NCBI GenBank assembly: GCA_964455395.1
Contig: CAYVWB010000019.1
Location: 1 to 63,945 of the forward strand
Source: CAYVWB01 sp964455395
GTDB lineage: Bacteria > Desulfobacterota > Desulfovibrionia > Desulfovibrionales > Desulfovibrionaceae
Direction: 5' to 3'
Length of the DNA stretch: 63,945 bases
Numbering within the stretch: position 1 is the first letter of the stretch; each line of letters begins with the position of its first letter. Below are positions 35,855 to 44,482 of the stretch, piece after piece. The translations under genes were made by a program, and so were the position numbers. The notes beneath the pieces were generated by a model. The model was given only the letters and a program-made list of their open reading frames with translations. It was not told the origin of the DNA and searched no databases.

Positions 35855-36867
35855 AACGCCTCCCCGGTTGGCGTGAATCCCAGCTCCCGGGCTGTGGCGT
35901 GGATGGCTTCTTCGCAGGGCGTGAAGGCGTAACCCAGCTCGCGGCGTGCTTTCTCCGAGGAAAAGAAGATGCGGCGGGAGACGTGCTCGAACTGTTCCCG
36001 GCTGATGTAGTCGTCCAGCTTGCGCCAGTTGGCTTGCATTTCGTAAAAGCGGCCAGCCAGCTGCATGAGCGATTTGGGCATGCAGACACGTGGCGGCGCG
36101 CCGCCGGTGGCGCGGGCGATGTGGCGGAAGTAGTCCATGTACGTGATGTTGTCGCCGCCGAGGATGTAGCCCTCGCCGGTGCGGCCGCGCTCCGTGGTCA
36201 GGATCAGTCCGCGAGCCACGTCGGTGACATGGGCCACGCACAAGCCGCCCGGGGGCGCGAAGACCATGCGGCCCGCAGCGATGAGGTCGAATGTCTTGCG
36301 TTGATGCGCGTGCATGCCGAAACCGCCGACGAGACTGCCGGGGTACGCCACGACGACGTCCAGACCGTCCGCCACACGGGCCAAGGCTGCCTGTTCGCCC
36401 AGACGCTTGGTCTGTCCGTAGTGGCGGCGGCTGATGTCCTCACGGACTGTTTCGTCAGCAACGCCGCCATCCTGGGGGAAGCTCAAGGCGGAGGTCGTGC
36501 TGACGTGCGTCAAGCGAACGCCAGCATCCAAGGCGGCGGCGGCCACAGTGGCGGCGCCCCGTATGTTGACTGCTTCCAATTCGGCGCGGAAGCGTGGATT
36601 GTGCATCAGAGACGCCGCCAAATTGATGACGGCGCAACAGCCTTCGGCTGCCTTGGCGATGGTCTCACTCGCCTTCGGCGCAGTCACATCCAGAAGCGTC
36701 AGCTCGGCGCCCAAGTGTTGCAAGTGCTCGGACCGCGAGCTTTGCTGGCGTATTCCCGCCCGCACGCGGCGCCCTTGTGCGAGGAGCGCGCGCGTCAAGT
36801 TCAAGCCGACGAAGCCGGAGGCGCCCAGCACGAGGACGCGGCCGGGGCTGGTGCGCGGGTCAGTCAT
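35851..36867 (-). CDS. NAD-dependent sugar epimerase/dehydratase (extended SDR)
   Basis: A 338-residue extended SDR with the Rossmann motif Gly15-Ala-Ser-Gly-Phe-Val-Gly21 and the catalytic Tyr150-x3-Lys154. Thr/Ser residues at Val-Ser-Thr-Thr-Ser-Ala (122-127) supply the catalytic hydroxyl. The gene overlaps its upstream neighbour, the CMP-sugar synthetase, by eight bases and its downstream neighbour by four. A paralogue with the same landmarks lies at 40217-41230. It probably oxidises, epimerises or reduces a nucleotide sugar of the pathway; members of this subgroup are also annotated as HpnA-like or 3-beta-HSD-like, so a lipid substrate cannot be excluded. Confidence 0.82.
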   Translation of the reverse strand: MTDPRTSPGRVLVLGASGFVGLNLTRALLAQGRRVRAGIRQQSSRSEHLQHLGAELTLLDVTAPKASETIAKAAEGCCAVINLAASLMHNPRFRAELEAVNIRGAATVAAAALDAGVRLTHVSTTSALSFPQDGGVADETVREDISRRHYGQTKRLGEQAALARVADGLDVVVAYPGSLVGGFGMHAHQRKTFDLIAAGRMVFAPPGGLCVAHVTDVARGLILTTERGRTGEGYILGGDNITYMDYFRHIARATGGAPPRVCMPKSLMQLAGRFYEMQANWRKLDDYISREQFEHVSRRIFFSSEKARRELGYAFTPCEEAIHATARELGFTPTGEAL

Positions 36868-37606
36868 GCTGCGTCTCCGCAGGCGGCGTCCAGTGGGTGA
36901 AGTCATAGAGGTTGTTGCGGATGACTTCCTCGGCGACATCGAAATCCTCGGCTGTGTCGATGTCGATGAGCTCTATCTCGTTCTCGATGCGTTGCGCGTA
37001 TTCGCGGCGGTCGCGGAAACTCAGGCGGTCCACTGTCATGACGCCATAGGGTCTGTAGAAAGCGTGGTCGCGGAAATAAGCCGGCGCCCCCAGGGGGTCC
37101 ACGCGGCCTTCATCCAGAGCGAAGTAGGACCAGTTCGGGCGTTTGGCCTTTTTGACCGTGCACACGAAAGTGAAACCTTCCTGCGAGACCTTGCTTACAA
37201 GGTTGCGAATCATGCCTGCCGCCCGGAACGGGCTGGTGGGGTAGAGGACGGCTTTCAAGGTGACGCATCTGCCATGGGGGAACAGCCGCTTCAGCGTGTA
37301 CTCGACGCCTTCGGTGACAGTCGCGGTGTCGGAAGCCATATGCTTGGGACGAAGGAACGGCACTTCCGCGCCGTGGTCGCGTGAGATGTCGGCGATTTCC
37401 TCGTCGTCCGTGGTCACGACCACGTGATTGAAGCAGTCCGCTTCCAGCGCCGAGTGGATGGAGTACGCCACCAGCGGTTTGCCGCACAGATCCAGGATGT
37501 TCTTGCGGGGCAATCCCTTGGACCCTCCTCTGGCGGGGATGATGGCGACGGCGTTGTGATTGATGAGGCGCACGCGATTCTTCCTGCAGGCTTGGGACGG
37601 CGTCAT
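36860..37606 (-). CDS. CMP-sugar synthetase (NeuA/LegF/PseF-like cytidylyltransferase)
   Basis: A 248-residue member of the acylneuraminate cytidylyltransferase family, with the diagnostic Ala25-Arg-Gly-Gly-Ser-Lys-Gly-Leu-Pro-Arg-Lys-Asn36, Val-Val-Thr-Thr-Asp-Asp, and Pro-Thr-Ser-Pro-Phe-Arg. It couples CTP to a nonulosonic or similar acid sugar, giving the donor for Maf-like transferases. The start overlaps the stop of the upstream radical-SAM gene (ATGA), and the stop overlaps the epimerase start. No NeuB-type condensing enzyme or NeuC-type epimerase is in the window, so the sugar is undefined (sialic-like, or another acid). Confidence 0.87.
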   Translation of the reverse strand: MTPSQACRKNRVRLINHNAVAIIPARGGSKGLPRKNILDLCGKPLVAYSIHSALEADCFNHVVVTTDDEEIADISRDHGAEVPFLRPKHMASDTATVTEGVEYTLKRLFPHGRCVTLKAVLYPTSPFRAAGMIRNLVSKVSQEGFTFVCTVKKAKRPNWSYFALDEGRVDPLGAPAYFRDHAFYRPYGVMTVDRLSFRDRREYAQRIENEIELIDIDTAEDFDVAEEVIRNNLYDFTHWTPPAETQHD

Positions 37607-38748
37607 GTACGAAAGGTGCTGGCGAGAAGCCTGTTCTTGCGGAGTTCATGCCAAAGATGCCGACGATAGATGCATTGGCCACACAAATCCAAGGCTTGAA
37701 AATTTTTTTTCCGCGCCACCATGCCGCGGAAGCGTTGCAAGCGCGGCGAGTTCCATATGTCATCCAAGCGGTCGCCTTTGTGGATGTTCCCGAAGACAAG
37801 GGCTTTTTCGTAGTGTTTCGGGTGGAACGTAACACAGCAAATGGAAACGTCGCCGTTGCGATGAATTCCCATCTGCAGCCACGGCTCCATGCAGACAAAA
37901 TTCTGGCGCCGCGTGTACTTGTACCATGGGAAGAAGTAGTCTCCCGCAGACATGGTGAAATTGTCCACATCGGAAATGGCGTCATGGCCAATCATCAACT
38001 CCGAAATATTTTCTTGCACCCCATGCGCGGCAGCGACGCGTCGCGCTTCATGGAGGGTGTCGAGAACCTCCCGGAGGTTGTAGTCCTTTTTGTACTCTTG
38101 CTCGGTGTGCTCGGACACGGCAATGAAGTTGATGGCCATGAAATTGACCACACGAACACCCATCCGCGCCGCCATTTTAATAAATGGGATGATTTCATGC
38201 AAGTTGTAACGCTGTATTACGTATTCAAGTCTGATGATGGAACCCGTGCGATTGAACTGTCGCTCCACGTCCACTAGGTCCGCAATATTGAGCAAGACCC
38301 TTTCAAAGTCTCCACCCTGTCGTATTATGTCGTATGTTTTCTTGCTGGCGGCATCCACTGATATCTTGATTTGCCCCATGCCCTGTTCAACAAGCTGGCG
38401 AGACATTTCTTTCGTCAGCAACAAGCCATTTGTTGTAATCATGGGCAGAGAGCCGTGGCTGGCGGCTATCTTCGTAATCTCTATGATATCTTTATGCAAG
38501 AGGGGCTCACCCAAGCCACCCAGAACAAATATGCGGGGTAAGATCTGCGAAAAAACCTGGTGTACCGTGTCCAGTGAGACAAATCGAGCTTCATTACGAG
38601 GTGGTTGAAAGAAAGCTTCGTTTTGATAGCACATGCGACACCGCAGGTTACATCGATCCGTAATGTCCATATTGACGTATACGGGTTGGTTGTACGCCTT
38701 TCTGGTGCGAGCGAACAACGAAAAGGCGGTCTTCATGTTCTCTATCAT
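37603..38748 (-). CDS. Radical-SAM/SPASM-type protein
   Basis: A 381-residue radical-SAM enzyme with Cys33-x3-Cys37-x2-Cys40, Gly-Gly-Leu-Gly-Glu-Pro and a C-terminal set of cysteines (Phe-Val-Cys-Met, Ile-Cys-Cys, Cys-Gly-Gln-Cys) typical of one or two SPASM clusters. TGAGGGG precedes ATG 38748; a second ATG 12 bases on is also usable. The codon usage and composition are a little lower in GC than the neighbours (more Asn, Ile, Lys), which may reflect separate acquisition. It is directly coupled to the CMP-sugar synthetase, so its substrate is plausibly the acid sugar or its precursor. Confidence 0.85.
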   Translation of the reverse strand: MIENMKTAFSLFARTRKAYNQPVYVNMDITDRCNLRCRMCYQNEAFFQPPRNEARFVSLDTVHQVFSQILPRIFVLGGLGEPLLHKDIIEITKIAASHGSLPMITTNGLLLTKEMSRQLVEQGMGQIKISVDAASKKTYDIIRQGGDFERVLLNIADLVDVERQFNRTGSIIRLEYVIQRYNLHEIIPFIKMAARMGVRVVNFMAINFIAVSEHTEQEYKKDYNLREVLDTLHEARRVAAAHGVQENISELMIGHDAISDVDNFTMSAGDYFFPWYKYTRRQNFVCMEPWLQMGIHRNGDVSICCVTFHPKHYEKALVFGNIHKGDRLDDIWNSPRLQRFRGMVARKKNFQALDLCGQCIYRRHLWHELRKNRLLASTFRT

Positions 38749-38756
38749 GAGGCCCC

Positions 38757-40220
38757 TCAATACTTTTCTCGATACAAAAGATACTTGAAGAACATTGCCG
38801 CCAGGCTGGCATACGAGCGAAGTGGTACGCCTCGCACGGTCGTCACATGAGTTTCCCAGGCGAAACGGAGTATACCCAAGTACTTGTAGAGTGGAGTCAG
38901 AGGCGCCTTGATGAGGAGGCGCGCAAACGGCCGCAACATCGGCGCACGCACGATGAGGGGAAAGAGCTTCTGTAGGCGCTCCAGCTGGCGGTTGATGCGT
39001 TCGTCGCCATAGTCCAGAAAGGCTCGATCCAGGTTGCTTGTCTTGAACGTTGCGTAGATTGTGTCGTCGACGGGTAAAAAACCATGCTCTTTGCAATACG
39101 ACGTGATCTTGAGTTTCGGGAAAGGCGCAAGCAGGGTGGCGTTCACGGCGTCCGGCCTGCAGGCGATGTTCGCATCCAAGGTGCTGAGGTCCACTGTGAT
39201 GGGGTCGCGCGTGGGCAAACCAACGATGTTCATGGTCTTGGATACGAAACCGTATTCTTTCGCAAGCCGCACAGCCTCCTGAAAACGTTGCCGGGTCACA
39301 CCTTTCTTCAGCACCGAGTTGTTCACGAACTCGTCTGCGCATTCAAAAGCCGTGTTTACGGTATGGCATCCCGCATCCTTCAGCAGGCTCATGATCTCCG
39401 GTTTTGCGAAATTCGCGCTTACGTTGCAGGCAAATGGAAGGTTGATCCTGCTGACATACAGATCCGTGAAATCCTGGAGCCAATGTTTGGGCTTGAACGC
39501 GAAGTTGTCATCTCCCATGACCACGAAATGGAGCGTGTAGCGCTGCTTCACCTGCGCAATTTCTTCCACGAAATTGGCTGGACTTCTGTATCGCAACTTG
39601 CCGCCTTCGCGGGGGTAGAGTTCCTTGACAAGATGGTTGTAGCAAAACGTACATCGCCGCGGGCAACCTCGCGCCGCGTAGAAAGTCTTCATGTAGAAAT
39701 TTTTCAGTTTGGGGTCGCAATCGTACAGAATGGTGCGGTCGGGAAAAGGCAAGTCGTCCAGATTCATGACGAGAGGGCGCGGCGCATTGGCAAAGACCGC
39801 GCCTTCGCGTTTGACATGGACGCCAGCGACAGCGGTGGGGTCGCCCCTGCCGCCCAGCGCTTCCAGATAGTCCAGCAACGCGCTTTCGCCTTCACCGACA
39901 CAGATGGCGTCCACCCCGTCCTCGTGGATCATCTCCGGAAAGAACGTTGGATGTGGCCCACCGAAAATGGCGTTGAAGCGGAGGTCCTGTTTCAGCCGTC
40001 GGTTCAGCTCCACGAAGAAATTGTGTTCTCCCGTGGACACGCTGTAGCCGACGAGATCCGGCGAGTACGCTTCGATGCGTCGCACCAGATCCGCGTAAGC
40101 CATGTTCTGCGGTTGCAAGGCAAGGACATCATGACCATGGCGTTTGAGGGGCGTGACAGCGTACAGCACGCCGATTCGTTCGAACAGAAAAAACTCGGAG
40201 AGGAGAAGCAGGAACTTCAT
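38757..40220 (-). CDS. B12-binding-domain radical-SAM enzyme
   Basis: A 487-residue class B enzyme with a cobalamin-type domain (about 1-125; Phe-Gly-Gly-Pro-His-Pro, Val-Gly-Glu-Gly-Glu) and a core cluster Cys186-x3-Cys190-x2-Cys193. The later Gly-Leu-Pro-Thr-Arg-Asp block is typical. The tail is basic and hydrophobic. It shares a four-base ATGA overlap with the upstream SDR gene and precedes a SPASM-type radical-SAM gene and a CMP-sugar synthetase. This is the fourth of five such enzymes in the window, and it is less similar to the tandem pair at 27.9-31.0 kb. Confidence 0.87.
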   Translation of the reverse strand: MKFLLLLSEFFLFERIGVLYAVTPLKRHGHDVLALQPQNMAYADLVRRIEAYSPDLVGYSVSTGEHNFFVELNRRLKQDLRFNAIFGGPHPTFFPEMIHEDGVDAICVGEGESALLDYLEALGGRGDPTAVAGVHVKREGAVFANAPRPLVMNLDDLPFPDRTILYDCDPKLKNFYMKTFYAARGCPRRCTFCYNHLVKELYPREGGKLRYRSPANFVEEIAQVKQRYTLHFVVMGDDNFAFKPKHWLQDFTDLYVSRINLPFACNVSANFAKPEIMSLLKDAGCHTVNTAFECADEFVNNSVLKKGVTRQRFQEAVRLAKEYGFVSKTMNIVGLPTRDPITVDLSTLDANIACRPDAVNATLLAPFPKLKITSYCKEHGFLPVDDTIYATFKTSNLDRAFLDYGDERINRQLERLQKLFPLIVRAPMLRPFARLLIKAPLTPLYKYLGILRFAWETHVTTVRGVPLRSYASLAAMFFKYLLYREKY

Positions 40221-41230
40221 GCGGATTCTCTATGCAAATTGCCTACCACCTCTGCGACGACCGCGTCCAGAGTCGTCTGCCACGGGGCGATGGCATACCC
40301 GAGCTCCGTGCAGGCTTTGGCGGATGAATAATACAGTGTGCTGCTGACCATTCGCGCCACGTTCGCGTTGATACCGACCTCTCTGCCCACCAGCCGGGCG
40401 GCGTGCTCCACGCAGTACCCCAGAAATGGCATGAGCCGCGCCGGCAGTTTGATGAAGGGCGCGCGGCCTCCGCTCGCCATGGCGATGCGGGAAAAATAGG
40501 CATGGTAGGAGATGTTGTGTCCGCCAAGAAGATATGCTTCGCCGGAGCGGCCTTTGGCGGCGCACAACGACAATCCCCGAACCAGGTCCTGCATGCCGGT
40601 CAAGCACAGCCCGCCAGCCGGGTAGACGCGCATGGCTCCTTTGGCGATAGCGCGGAAGGTCCCCAACTGTTCCTTCTTCATGCCGTGAGCGCCCACGGTG
40701 CTGCAAGGGTGGGCTATCACCGCGTCAAGGCCGCCCGCCGTCCGGGCCAGCACGGCGTCCACGCCGAGGCGTTTGCTCGCCGCGTACTCGTCCCAGTGCG
40801 CGTTGAAGGGGAAGGTTTCGTCCGCCACGACGCCGTTGGCGGGGTAGCCGACTGCAGACGAGGAGCCCACGTGAACCAAGCGAACGCCGTCCCGCTCCAT
40901 GAGCATGTCCGCCAGCAGACCCGGAAACACCACGTTCACGAGCCGGCGCTGCTCCGCGTCGCGTTTCAGCGGGGAACCGCACCCGGCGAGGTTGTACACG
41001 GTGGCGCATTCGGGCAGCAGTGGCTGCAGCGCGTTGGCGATGGAGACTTCACTGGTCAAGTCCACCGCCAGCGTCCGACAGCGTGCGCCTTGCAGGTTGC
41101 GGAGGTCGCCGCCGGGGCGGTGCGTGACCACGACCTGTTCTTCGTGGAAGCCGCTTTCGAGAAGATGGCGCGTCAAATTGGAGCCGATGAAGCCCGCGCC
41201 GCCAAGAATGAGTATCGTCGAGGGAGCCAT
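40217..41230 (-). CDS. NAD-dependent sugar epimerase/dehydratase (extended SDR, paralogue)
   Basis: A 337-residue extended SDR with Gly10-Gly-Ala-Gly-Phe-Ile-Gly16 and the catalytic Tyr149-x3-Lys153. Segments such as Gly-Gly-Leu-Cys, Arg-Gly-Leu, Tyr-Leu-Leu-Gly-Gly-His-Asn-Ile-Ser-Tyr and Leu-Gly-Tyr-Ala match the SDR at 35851, so the two are duplicates within one operon. AGGAGA precedes the ATG. Two related SDRs imply two oxidation or epimerisation steps, or parallel pathways for two sugars. Confidence 0.83.
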   Translation of the reverse strand: MAPSTILILGGAGFIGSNLTRHLLESGFHEEQVVVTHRPGGDLRNLQGARCRTLAVDLTSEVSIANALQPLLPECATVYNLAGCGSPLKRDAEQRRLVNVVFPGLLADMLMERDGVRLVHVGSSSAVGYPANGVVADETFPFNAHWDEYAASKRLGVDAVLARTAGGLDAVIAHPCSTVGAHGMKKEQLGTFRAIAKGAMRVYPAGGLCLTGMQDLVRGLSLCAAKGRSGEAYLLGGHNISYHAYFSRIAMASGGRAPFIKLPARLMPFLGYCVEHAARLVGREVGINANVARMVSSTLYYSSAKACTELGYAIAPWQTTLDAVVAEVVGNLHRESA

Positions 41231-41239
41231 GCGCGTCTC

Positions 41240-42865
41240 CTAAGGGTCGTCATCGCTGCGGGCGATCACGCGCCAGACCCGCAGGTTGGGAGTGGTGCTG
41301 ACGAGCTCGAGCCGTTCGGCCAGCGTTGGGGAAAGCGTTTCCGTGCGCAAGGTGCAATCCGACGCGAGGGGAAAGTCAAGCCAAGTCATGACCACGTGGG
41401 TCACGCCATGCCGGTCTATCAATTGAGCTATGCGTTTGTCATCAGCCTTTGCGTACAGATGGACAGCCCGCAAGTCCTTGCCCCATTGGAAAAAGTTCTG
41501 CGCTGCGCCCCAGAAGAGCAACACGCCGAGGATCACGGCCGGGCGCTCCACGGTCTTCAGGAAGCACGCCAGCTCGCGGCGATAGTTTTCCGGTATCTTT
41601 TTCTGACGCAGCAGACCCGGCTCCACAATTTCATCGCGAAAGTGATAGTCCAAGAGACGAAAAAGCTGATGGACGCCATGCGCGAAGAAAAACATGACGT
41701 ATGGCAGCAAGAAAAGCGCGTTGTGATATTGCAAGGATACGTACGCACCACTGACATTGAGCAGCGTCAAGGCGGGGAGGATGATGTATGTCTGGCGACC
41801 GCTGAAGTAACTGCCCTGGTCACCTTCCTGACGCACCACCGATAAAGCCCCAAGATAGACGAAACAGATCAGAAGAAGAAATATCGTGTACGCATCAGCC
41901 TTTCCCGATATCATCAGCAACACCAAGCTGTACGGCGCCAATGCGAGCGCCCCCCCCTGACTGACGAACAAGGAGGCGCTGGAGAAGGGGTTGAACATGG
42001 CCCGCAGGCCTTCCCACGCCAACACGAACAGAGAGCGTGTGTCGCCGCGACGGCTGGGGGTTCGACGCGCTTCACTTCCGCGATTCGGAATGTAGTACGC
42101 GAACAAACTATGCAGATAGGCGAATGCGTTTTCGCGGCGGACCAGCTGGGCGTGGATCATGTCCACCGTGGCGAGCGCGAAGCCACCCAGGCAGAGAAGA
42201 TGTGCGGACAGTGGCGCGCCCATCAGCAGCATGGCGGGGAATGCAGCAAAGTACTGGAGTATGTCGGCCTGCCGGTTGCGCACGCTCAGCCCCATGGCGA
42301 AACCCGCCAGCAACGGCCACCCCGCGCCGCCTGCAGGCATCTTGGCCAACGCCAGAAGCAGTATGCAGAAAAGCAGCAGATTCAATATGATGGTGTGGAT
42401 GAGCGCCGCCGACCCCAGCAGCCTGGTCCGTCCCGCCAGGAGCAAAGCGAAGCAGCCGCCAACGTAGGATGCTGTTTCTGCGTCCAGTCCCGAGTGTAAC
42501 CCCACTTCAAGCCCCGCCGCCCAGAGCGGCGCCACGGTCAGCGCCAGGAGACCCAGGTTCACGAAGCGCATGCCGCGCAAACGCAGACGCTCCGGAAACA
42601 GACGCATGAGGTTGAGGGACAAGTTGTAGTTGAAGTAGAGCATCCGGTCGCGGAACACTTCCGAATCCGTTTCCACACCGAAATCAAACACGTAATTCTT
42701 CTGGAAATAGCGACCCTCGCGCAGATCGCGGCTGTAGGCCAACAGAGAACACGTGTCGCCTGTGGGGTACGTCAGACGGGTGCAAAGCAACCATGCAGCC
42801 AAGCCGAAGAGTGCGACATGCGCAAGCGCCGCCACGCCGATCGCGTCCAGCAGCATCGCGGTCAT
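41240..42865 (-). CDS. Polytopic membrane protein, possible lipid-linked glycosyltransferase
   Basis: A 541-residue integral membrane protein with roughly nine to eleven hydrophobic segments, the first at about 5-30. The loop Asp37/Thr-Gly-Asp-Thr region after TM1 and the charged Phe-Gly-Val-Glu-Thr-Asp-Ser-Glu loop could be acidic catalytic residues, as in GT-C enzymes, and a soluble domain of about 100 residues closes the protein. I do not recognise the family; it could be a glycosyltransferase, a ligase or a polymerase. Its ATG overlaps the stop of the small upstream gene (ATGA). It is the only large membrane protein in the sugar island. Confidence 0.72.
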   Translation of the reverse strand: MTAMLLDAIGVAALAHVALFGLAAWLLCTRLTYPTGDTCSLLAYSRDLREGRYFQKNYVFDFGVETDSEVFRDRMLYFNYNLSLNLMRLFPERLRLRGMRFVNLGLLALTVAPLWAAGLEVGLHSGLDAETASYVGGCFALLLAGRTRLLGSAALIHTIILNLLLFCILLLALAKMPAGGAGWPLLAGFAMGLSVRNRQADILQYFAAFPAMLLMGAPLSAHLLCLGGFALATVDMIHAQLVRRENAFAYLHSLFAYYIPNRGSEARRTPSRRGDTRSLFVLAWEGLRAMFNPFSSASLFVSQGGALALAPYSLVLLMISGKADAYTIFLLLICFVYLGALSVVRQEGDQGSYFSGRQTYIILPALTLLNVSGAYVSLQYHNALFLLPYVMFFFAHGVHQLFRLLDYHFRDEIVEPGLLRQKKIPENYRRELACFLKTVERPAVILGVLLFWGAAQNFFQWGKDLRAVHLYAKADDKRIAQLIDRHGVTHVVMTWLDFPLASDCTLRTETLSPTLAERLELVSTTPNLRVWRVIARSDDDP

Positions 42866-43194
42866 GAATGCTCCATGCAGCGTGCGGCGGCGAGCAGCCG
42901 GCGTCGGTCGCCTATCTTGCAACGTTGGACATGAATGGCGGTTTGCGCCCACTGTGGCGGGGGCGCTGTCATTTCCGCTTCGATGCGATCCAGCAGCGCT
43001 TCGGATTCGTCCGTGAAACGCCAGCGCAGCATTTCGGCCCGCTCCAGTCGCTTCAGCAGCAGGCGTTCTTCCTGAGTGGTTCCGGGAGGGGAGCGTACTG
43101 CTCCGAGCAGCCGCCAATACGTGGCATAGCCTTCGAAAAGGAGCCGTTCCAGACGGCGGAGCACGCAGCGCAGTCGGGGGAAGAGGCTCTTCAT
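42862..43194 (-). CDS. Small basic protein, unknown
   Basis: A 110-residue protein, rich in Arg and Leu and probably wholly helical, with no signal peptide. I include it because its stop overlaps the start of the membrane protein by four bases, as elsewhere in this unit, and because there is a GCAGG site near the ATG. I do not recognise it. It may be a partner of the membrane protein. Confidence is limited by its composition, which high-GC DNA can imitate. Confidence 0.5.
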   Translation of the reverse strand: MKSLFPRLRCVLRRLERLLFEGYATYWRLLGAVRSPPGTTQEERLLLKRLERAEMLRWRFTDESEALLDRIEAEMTAPPPQWAQTAIHVQRCKIGDRRRLLAAARCMEHS

Positions 43195-43369
43195 CGGGAC
43201 CCTGCGCAGGCGTTTGAGCAGCGAAGAGCGCCGCGCCGAGCGCGCAGTCGGGGCGGTTGACGCATTACGGCGTCATGCAACAGTGGTTTCGGGCTTGCTG
43301 TGACTGCTGCGCTCATGCGGCTGGTCAGCGTCAAAGCGTCACGCAGCGGTTGCGCCGGTCGGAACCCAT

Positions 43370-44482
43370 TCAACAGACGATCTCCTCGAGCGCGCGTATG
43401 ACACGGTCGGTTTGCTCCTTCGTCAACTCGGGGAACATGGGCAAGGAGAGAATCCGCGCCGCCAGGCGTGTGGCCACGGGCAGGTCGGATTCGCCATACC
43501 CCAGCGATTCGTACACGGGTTGACGGTGGAGCGGCACGGGGTAATGCACGCCAGCCATGACGCCGCGTTGGCGCAGCGCTTGGAGCACGGCGTCGCGGTC
43601 CTCGGTCTGCACCACGTAGAGATGATGCACATGCCGACCTTGCGTGTGGACAGTGGGCGTCTCCACGCCGGGGAAGTGGGCGAGGCCCTCAGTGTAGCGC
43701 GCGGCTGCTTGTCTGCGGGCTTCCGTCCACGCGTCCAGGTGACGAAGCTTCACGCGCAGCACGGCGGCTTGCAAGCCGTCCATCCGGCTGTTGACGCCAT
43801 AGCCATGGTGCACATATTTCGAGCTTCGGCCGTGGTTTGCGTGGATGGTGATTCGCGCAGCCGTGTCTGCGTCTCGGGTGACCACAGCGCCGGCGTCGCC
43901 GAAAGCCCCCAGGTTCTTGCCGGGGTAGAAGCTGAAGGCGGCGGCGTGGCCCCACTGGCCCGGCCCTTTGCCCAGCCACTTCGCGCCGTGCGCTTGCGCT
44001 GCGTCTTCGATGACGGTGAGGCTGTGGGCGTCTGCAATGTCCATGATCGTGTCCATGGGGGCCATCTGCCCGAAGAGATGGACAGGGATGACGCCGCGAG
44101 TGCGCGGGGAGATGGCTTCGACGAGTCGCTCCGGATCCATGAGGTGGGTCAATGGGTCCACATCCACGAAGACAGGGCGATAGCCGCACCGCACGATGGC
44201 TTCCGTCGTGGCGATGAAGGTGTTGGGGACGGTGATGATCTCCCCGTCGCCGTCGCCAAAGCCGATGCATTCCGCAATGGCCAGATAGAGAGCGTCCGTG
44301 CCGTTGCCGCACAAAGCGGCGTGGCCGCCGCAGTAGTCGCCGAATTCTTCGGCGAAGGCTTTGTGTTCGGGGCCGCCGATGAAACTGGCCTTGGCCAGGC
44401 AATTCGCTATGGCTGCTTCCAGTTCGTCCTTGTGCGTGCGAAGCTGCGCCTGGAGGTCCACAAGAGGGATGACGCTGCTCAC
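43370..44482 (-). CDS. DegT/DnrJ/EryC1 family aminotransferase
   Basis: A 370-residue PLP enzyme with Lys189 in Tyr-Pro-Gly-Lys-Asn-Leu-Gly and Asp160 in Ile-Glu-Asp-Ala-Ala-Gln, a signature of sugar 3- or 4-aminotransferases such as WecE, WlbC or FdtB. GTG 44482 is preferred because it overlaps the upstream dehydrogenase stop as GTGA. With a Gfo/Idh/MocA dehydrogenase immediately upstream, the pair resembles the WlbA/WlbC route that oxidises and aminates C3 of a UDP-uronate; no WlbB-like acetyltransferase is nearby, so that assignment is only a suggestion. Confidence 0.87.
   Translation of the reverse strand: MSSVIPLVDLQAQLRTHKDELEAAIANCLAKASFIGGPEHKAFAEEFGDYCGGHAALCGNGTDALYLAIAECIGFGDGDGEIITVPNTFIATTEAIVRCGYRPVFVDVDPLTHLMDPERLVEAISPRTRGVIPVHLFGQMAPMDTIMDIADAHSLTVIEDAAQAHGAKWLGKGPGQWGHAAAFSFYPGKNLGAFGDAGAVVTRDADTAARITIHANHGRSSKYVHHGYGVNSRMDGLQAAVLRVKLRHLDAWTEARRQAAARYTEGLAHFPGVETPTVHTQGRHVHHLYVVQTEDRDAVLQALRQRGVMAGVHYPVPLHRQPVYESLGYGESDLPVATRLAARILSLPMFPELTKEQTDRVIRALEEIVC

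Noticed and set aside
43191..43373. 60-residue minus-strand frame between the small basic protein and the DegT aminotransferase
   Set aside because: It would start with TTG, is Arg/Pro/Ala-rich with no hydrophobic core and has no ribosome site; the four-base contacts at both ends look accidental.
36860..44482. A full sialic, legionaminic or pseudaminic acid pathway
   Set aside because: Only the CMP-synthetase and aminotransferases are seen; no NeuB-type synthase, NeuC-type hydrolysing epimerase or acetyltransferase is present in the window.
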